Shown here piece after piece: positions 60,550 through 64,000 of a DNA stretch of 64,000 nt. The position numbers and the translations under genes are program-made. The DNA is taken from assembly GCA_036821825.1 (NCBI GenBank), contig DAISIV010000013.1:1-64000 (forward strand), in the 5' to 3' direction. The notes below the pieces were generated by a model. The model saw nothing but the letters and a program-made list of their open reading frames with translations. It did no database searches and was not told where the DNA came from. Position 1 is the stretch's first letter; each line of letters opens with the position of its first letter. The DNA is from CAITZA01 sp937915285. Its GTDB lineage: Bacteria > Desulfobacterota > Desulfomonilia > Desulfomonilales > Desulfomonilaceae.

Positions 60550-60587
60550 AAAAGCCGGATTGGCGAATGCCATCCGGCTTTTTTTAT
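60550..60587 (+). terminator. Rho-independent terminator of the sigma-trxB operon
   Basis: AAAAGCCGGAT-(T)-GGC, loop GAAT, GCC-ATCCGGCTTTT (60550-60564, 60569-60582), then TTTTTATT. Confidence 0.93.
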
Positions 60588-60773
60588 TGCAGGCGCCGTA
60601 AAGAAACGACTGAAGCCGTGTGTGGCGCCAAAGACTTGTAAAAATACCCTATTGTATGATAAAATTAGAATTAATTAATACTTAGCCTTTCGTTTAACAT
60701 CAGTGACCAATTGTTATCCTGGTGGATAGGCTCTGATACCCCGCCTACGGGGGGCCGACAAAGAGGATCTTTC

Positions 60774-60914
60774 ATGAAAAAACTGCTGGTTATAGCTCTT
60801 GCGACTCTTTTTCTCTCTGGTTGCGCTCTGAGCAAGGCATGGAAATGGTTTGATGAAATGGAGTGGGAACGCGACGACCAGACCGTAAAAATTATTGAGT
60901 TGTTTATTAGATAA
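60774..60914 (+). CDS. Tiny lipoprotein
   Basis: 46 residues. Signal peptide MKKLLVIALATLFLSGC with a perfect lipobox LSGC, so Cys17 is acylated; the mature part is 30 residues, acidic/aromatic (WKWFDEMEWERDD). AGAGGAT lies before the ATG at 60774. A leader hairpin CCCCG-CCTA-CGGGG (60739-60752) precedes it, and a terminator follows. Membrane-bound, role unknown. Confidence 0.72.
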   Translation: MKKLLVIALATLFLSGCALSKAWKWFDEMEWERDDQTVKIIELFIR

Positions 60915-60941
60915 AAGATTGGTAAAAAAGTTTACTGGATC

Positions 60942-60980
60942 AAGAGGCGCTGTTTCGTAGTTGAAACGGCGCTCTTTTTT
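60942..60980 (+). terminator. Rho-independent terminator
   Basis: Imperfect stem AAGAGGCGCTGTTTC / GAAACGGCGCTCTT (60942-60956, 60963-60976) with a 6-base loop, then TTTTTTG (60975-60980). Ends the lipoprotein transcript. Confidence 0.82.
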
Positions 60981-60994
60981 GTCGTGGAGGCAGC

Positions 60995-61378
60995 ATGTCA
61001 AGTTTTGAAATAGATAGAGAGATGCTTGAGTCGTACAGCACCTCGGAAATCAAGAGGATATTGCGGGAAGATTACGATGATTACACCCCGGAAGCCATAG
61101 AAATATTCAAAGACATCCTTGAGGCCCGTGGAGATGATTCAGTCAAACTTGGGGTTGCGCCGAGTCCCCAGGTTTCTGGTTCAGGACGTGTGGATCAATT
61201 CAGACACAGCCTTCCTGTAAACAATCCCGCAGACGCGATCGATTTCCTGAACGACCTACTTTCAGGTGTTCTGAATGGCACAATCGACACCGCTAAAGCT
61301 CAGGTGAGTGTTGAGATCGTATCCGTGCTGCTTAAGGCTCATGAGGCCTCATTGATGATGGAAAGCGACGGGGAATGA
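60995..61378 (+). CDS. Hypothetical protein next to his genes
   Basis: 127 residues, acidic and helical; GGAGG before the ATG. No signal or domain recognised (SEIKRILREDYDDYTPEAIEIFKDIL-like start, NPADAIDFLNDLLSGVLNGTIDT in the middle). Overlaps hisI by 4 bases (ATGA), so probably first gene of the hisI-hisG operon. Confidence 0.65.
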   Translation: MSSFEIDREMLESYSTSEIKRILREDYDDYTPEAIEIFKDILEARGDDSVKLGVAPSPQVSGSGRVDQFRHSLPVNNPADAIDFLNDLLSGVLNGTIDTAKAQVSVEIVSVLLKAHEASLMMESDGE

Positions 61379-61749
61379 GAATGAACGAATCAGTTTCAAG
61401 TCTTTTTCAGGGTTTGGATTTTGCCAAAGGTAACGGACTGATTCCGGCCATAGCTCAAGACATTAGGACCGGCAAGGTTTTGATGATGGCATACATGAAC
61501 GAGGAAGCGCTTCAGACTACATTGAAAGAGGGCCGGGCCTGCTACTGGAGCAGATCCAGAAAGGAACTCTGGCGCAAGGGCGCTACTTCGGGAGACTTCC
61601 AGATTGTCAGGGAGGTTCTGGTCGATTGTGATCTCGACACCATACTGCTTCTGATTGACCAGCAGGGAGACGGGGCCTGCCACACAAAGAAATGGAGTTG
61701 TTTTTTCAGGCGCTTAAACAAGGAAGGAGTGTTGGAAGAGATTGACTAG
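61375..61749 (+). CDS. hisI: Phosphoribosyl-AMP cyclohydrolase
   Basis: 124-residue monofunctional HisI, third step of histidine synthesis. Motifs ACYWSRSRKELWRKG, DCDLDTILLLI and ACHTKKWSCF carry the zinc/magnesium ligands. The usual CHTG is CHTK here. Start at 61375 or ATG 61381. No HisE domain. Overlaps hisG by 8 bases. Confidence 0.95.
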   Translation: MRMNESVSSLFQGLDFAKGNGLIPAIAQDIRTGKVLMMAYMNEEALQTTLKEGRACYWSRSRKELWRKGATSGDFQIVREVLVDCDLDTILLLIDQQGDGACHTKKWSCFFRRLNKEGVLEEID

Positions 61750-62623
61750 GAACGAGCCACTTAGACTGGTCATACCAAAAGGTAGCCTTGAACAGGCCAC
61801 TATAGAACTTTTTAGAAGGGCCGGGTGGAATATAACCGTTTCCCCAAGGAGCTATTTCCCTTCAGTTGATGACGATGAAATAATCATGGCGCGCCTCAGG
61901 GCCCAAGAAATATCAAGATACGTTGAGTCCGGAACCTTTGACGCCGGCCTGACAGGCAAGGACTGGATTCTCGAGAATGAATCTAATGTCAGGGTTATTG
62001 ACGACCTTGTCTATTCGAAGGTGTCGCAGAACCCGGCCAGATGGGTTTTGGCGGTGGACGCCGACTCCAATTACCGGGTCCCGGAAGATCTTGACGGAAA
62101 ACGTATAGCCACTGAACTCGTCGGTGTTACCAAGAGGTTTTTCGCGGAGAGAAATGTCAGGGTGGACGTCGAATTTTCCTGGGGAAGCACCGAAGCCAAA
62201 GTCAACGAAGGAGTAGTGGACGCAATCGTGGATGTTACCGAGACCGGTAGCACCCTGAAAGCCAATGGCCTCAAAATCATTCACAATATTCTCACAACCA
62301 ACACCCAGTTGATTGCCAATCACAAGGCTTACGAAGATCCTTTTAAACGGGAAAAAATCAGTCAGATTCATCTTATGCTCCAGTCTGCTCTCGAGGCCAG
62401 GAAAATGGTCGGCCTAAAGATGAACGTGCCAAAAGACCAGCTAGAGGTCGTTGTGGGGCTCTTGCCTTCACTAAACGCCCCAACGGTCTCAGGCCTCTAC
62501 AAATCGGACTGGTTCAGTGTGGAGTCTGTTGTTTCCGAGGAAATAGTTCGTAGTCTGATACCCAAACTGCTCAAGGCCGGAGCTACGGGAATAATAGAAT
62601 ATTCATTGAATAAGGTGCTCTAG
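61742..62623 (+). CDS. hisG: ATP phosphoribosyltransferase, long form
   Basis: 293-residue first enzyme of histidine synthesis. LVIPKGSLEQATIELFRRAGW at the start, GLTGKDWI, VDAIVDVTETGSTLKANGLKII (PRPP loop); the C-terminal HisG_C regulatory domain (about 210-293) makes this the hexameric long form, which needs no HisZ and is feedback-inhibited by histidine. TTG start with GGAAGAG upstream inside hisI. Confidence 0.96.
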   Translation: MTRNEPLRLVIPKGSLEQATIELFRRAGWNITVSPRSYFPSVDDDEIIMARLRAQEISRYVESGTFDAGLTGKDWILENESNVRVIDDLVYSKVSQNPARWVLAVDADSNYRVPEDLDGKRIATELVGVTKRFFAERNVRVDVEFSWGSTEAKVNEGVVDAIVDVTETGSTLKANGLKIIHNILTTNTQLIANHKAYEDPFKREKISQIHLMLQSALEARKMVGLKMNVPKDQLEVVVGLLPSLNAPTVSGLYKSDWFSVESVVSEEIVRSLIPKLLKAGATGIIEYSLNKVL

Positions 62624-62691
62624 TGATGACTTTGCCAGCATAACTATTCCACCGATTTCTATCATACAATTTGTGAGTCACGGGCAAAACT

Positions 62692-62731
62692 ACCGACCAC
62701 GTTCTTCAAGGATGTGGTCGGTTTTCATTTT
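62692..62731 (+). terminator. Rho-independent terminator of the his operon
   Basis: Perfect 9-bp stem ACCGACCAC / GTGGTCGGT (62692-62700, 62714-62722), 13-base loop, then TTTCATTTT. The 150 bases after it, up to the converging gene, hold nothing I can name. Confidence 0.88.
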
Positions 62732-62878
62732 GAGGATCCTCCGGTTAGCATTGTTCCAGGAAACATTCATCTCCCGGAATTTCATCTATCACATAGTCTA
62801 GATCCTGTTTCATTGCCTTTCAGCTTTGACTCTCATGGCATCAACGGAGATGGAACAACTGGAATCCCCAGCTTTTTG

Positions 62879-63160
62879 TTAAGGCTCTTCAACAAAAGGA
62901 TTTCTGGCCATCCTGCAGGTGCAGTTTCCTTCATCGCCATTGTTCCATTCCCGGATTATCTTTTTCAGGCCATTCCTGTCCAGGTCGAGAAGTTCCTTGA
63001 CATTTCCCTGTGTGAGCAGTCTCATTTTGTACGCAAAGAAAACGGCTTCTTCAAGCAGTCCGGGGGAAAACGGCAATCTCTCCTTTAGGAGACCACGTCT
63101 GTCCAGCAAATCTATGACCAGCCTGTAAGAGTTCTGAGCCTTTTCGAGATTTGCAGCCAT
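62879..63160 (-). CDS. Hypothetical small protein
   Basis: 93 residues, soluble and helical (ANLEKAQNSYRLVIDLLDRRGLL, then SPGLLEEAVFFAYKMRLLTQGNVKELLDLD). AAAGGAGG lies 12 bases before the ATG, long but usable. Cys79 and Cys81 are near the C-terminus. Codon pattern on this strand is more plausible than the plus-strand frame. No family recognised. It follows nothing on its strand within 60 bases of the ABC gene. Confidence 0.55.
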   Translation of the reverse strand: MAANLEKAQNSYRLVIDLLDRRGLLKERLPFSPGLLEEAVFFAYKMRLLTQGNVKELLDLDRNGLKKIIREWNNGDEGNCTCRMARNPFVEEP

Positions 63161-63224
63161 AAATGACCAAAGCCTCCTTTAAAAATAGTCTTTGTATATA
63201 GTGAAATTTTAGGAACAGAGGGTA

Positions 63225-63890
63225 TCAGGTGTCAAGACTTGACCTGACAATGCAACCTGAAGAAATTTCTATGAAATGCTCGGATATGTCCGCAATGTCT
63301 GAATAGTCATGGGTTATTACCAGTATTGTTTTCGTGCCTGATCTGCCAAGGTCCTGAATAATGCCATTCATCAAGGCGTGGCTTTTGCTGTCGAGGTGGG
63401 ATGTTGGTTCATCGAAAAGGAAGACCTCGGGGTCTACTGCCAGCGCACGAGCCAGAGCCACACGCTGGGCCTCACCTCCTGATAGCGATCGAGCCTGTCG
63501 TTTCTCAAAACCTTCCATGTCAACCCTGCATAACACCTCAGAAAGTCTGGACCTGATGTTTTTTTTGTCCAAGCCCCTGATTTTGAGGGCCCAGGCTACG
63601 TTTTCATATACATCTGTGTTGAACAGATAGGGCTTTTGAGTCAGGTATCCTATCCTTCGTCTGAATGATAATCGGTTACCCCTGGTAACCGGCTTGTCGA
63701 AAAAACTGATCGAACCACTCGCGGGTTGGTCCACAAAGGATAACAATTGCAAAAGAGTGGTTTTCCCGGAGCCATTCGAACCAAGAACGGCTGTAACTAC
63801 CCCGGAGGGAATTCTCAAAGACTCAATCGACAGTACCTGACGGGTCCCGTAGCTGAAAGTAACATGATCCAGTGTATACGCTATATTCAT
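63225..63890 (-). CDS. ABC transporter ATPase, tungstate/molybdate type (TupC-like)
   Basis: 221 residues. Walker A LGSNGSGKTTLL (about 35-46), signature SLSGGEAQRVALARAL, Walker B VFLFDEPTSHLD and H-loop VITHD. Short ATPase with no C-terminal extension, near TupC/WtpC-type proteins. Its ATG overlaps the permease stop by 4 bases (ATGA). Tungstate would feed formate dehydrogenase or aldehyde oxidoreductase; the substrate is inferred. Confidence 0.82.
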   Translation of the reverse strand: MNIAYTLDHVTFSYGTRQVLSIESLRIPSGVVTAVLGSNGSGKTTLLQLLSFVDQPASGSISFFDKPVTRGNRLSFRRRIGYLTQKPYLFNTDVYENVAWALKIRGLDKKNIRSRLSEVLCRVDMEGFEKRQARSLSGGEAQRVALARALAVDPEVFLFDEPTSHLDSKSHALMNGIIQDLGRSGTKTILVITHDYSDIADISEHFIEISSGCIVRSSLDT

Positions 63891-64000
63891 GACGAATGTT
63901 TCTGGAGAGAATAAAGGGCAAGGTTTACTAGCAGAGCTACTACCAGAAGAGCGATTCCCAAGGCCATCCCCAATTCGAATTCTCCCTTGCTGGTTTCAAG
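63887..64000 (-). CDS. ABC transporter permease, 3' end only (TupB-like)
   Basis: The last 37 codons of a membrane protein run off the window edge. The tail has a membrane segment (MALGIALLVVALLVNLALYSL) after LETSKGEFELG, a C-terminus usual for TupB/WtpB permeases. Overlaps the ATPase gene by 4 bases. Confidence 0.75.
   Translation of the reverse strand, partial: LETSKGEFELGMALGIALLVVALLVNLALYSLQKHSS

Noticed and set aside
60731..60773. Known riboswitch before the tiny lipoprotein
   Set aside because: The hairpin is clear, but conserved bases of fluoride, guanidine-II or c-di-GMP riboswitches are not seen.
62714..63088. Plus-strand frame of 124 codons after hisG
   Set aside because: It begins inside the hisG terminator stem and lies opposite the more plausible 93-residue minus-strand gene.
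1..64000. tRNA, rRNA, CRISPR arrays, insertion sequences, prophage
   Set aside because: Reading both strands I saw no T-loop-like tRNA ends, no rRNA segments, no regular spacer repeats and no transposase or phage proteins; a covariance and repeat search would be needed to exclude them fully.

Overview
The window looks like a piece of chromosome from a Gram-negative anaerobe, most plausibly a Desulfobacterota (deltaproteobacterial) sulfate reducer or syntroph of the Desulfomonile/Syntrophobacter kind. The reasons are a RACo-like activator of corrinoid proteins, pyruvate phosphate dikinase, a TupC-like tungstate ABC system, an orphan XdhC protein, and several small cysteine-rich or hypothetical genes of deltaproteobacterial style. 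An outer membrane is implied by Lnt, a DUF374 acyltransferase, PBP1A and two predicted beta-barrels. This placement is an inference from gene content. There is no rRNA, tRNA, CRISPR array, prophage or intact insertion sequence that I can see, so this is mostly core chromosome with accessory islets.

Layout. 0-5.4 kb: DUF502 protein, AmpG-like transporter, then a membrane GTPase and a MacB-type permease on the minus strand, and a small secreted protein. 5.6-13.1 kb: ppdK with a strong terminator and a promoter/palindrome region, the RACo-like activator, queE, a secreted Pro/Ser-rich protein and DUF2062. 13.1-19.2 kb: trpS-nth (nth apparently starting at ATT), a DedA-like protein with an AhpD-like protein, an ECHDC3-type crotonase, a TPR protein and PmbA/TldE. 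19.2-26 kb: an orphan promoter-mini-ORF-terminator unit, a GNAT protein, a beta-barrel, a glycosyltransferase with XdhC, and a patatin. 26-34.3 kb: PBP1A, lon, a DUF374 acyltransferase with a thioredoxin-HEAT protein, and a secreted protein. 34.5-38 kb: a three-gene set of TAXI-domain protein, DUF2491 and PspA-like coiled coil. 38-41.7 kb: argS, a SPOR protein, a 60-aa four-cysteine protein and an unknown gene. 41.8-46.3 kb: corC-lnt-perM-rsmI, each gene overlapping the next. 46.3-49.8 kb: a TPR-retropepsin protein, two hypotheticals and a class III cyclase. 49.85-56.4 kb: smc converging on a znuABC operon headed by a ribbon-helix-helix/zinc-finger regulator. 56.5-64 kb: a beta-barrel, cobB, an ECF sigma/ZAS anti-sigma/trxA/trxB operon, a tiny lipoprotein, hisI-hisG, and a tungstate-type ABC transporter cut by the window edge.

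How genes work together. The clearest functional sets are the thiol-redox operon (sigma factor, zinc anti-sigma, thioredoxin, thioredoxin reductase, closely parallel to actinobacterial SigR/RsrA), the zinc-uptake operon with its own non-Fur regulator, the envelope set corC-lnt-perM, and the DUF2491/PspA-like pair, which resembles E. coli yjfK/yjfJ but is preceded here by a secreted protein with a TAXI solute-binding domain. Many starts were moved inward from the longest reading frame because a good Shine-Dalgarno sequence sits before an internal codon; this is noted in each entry.
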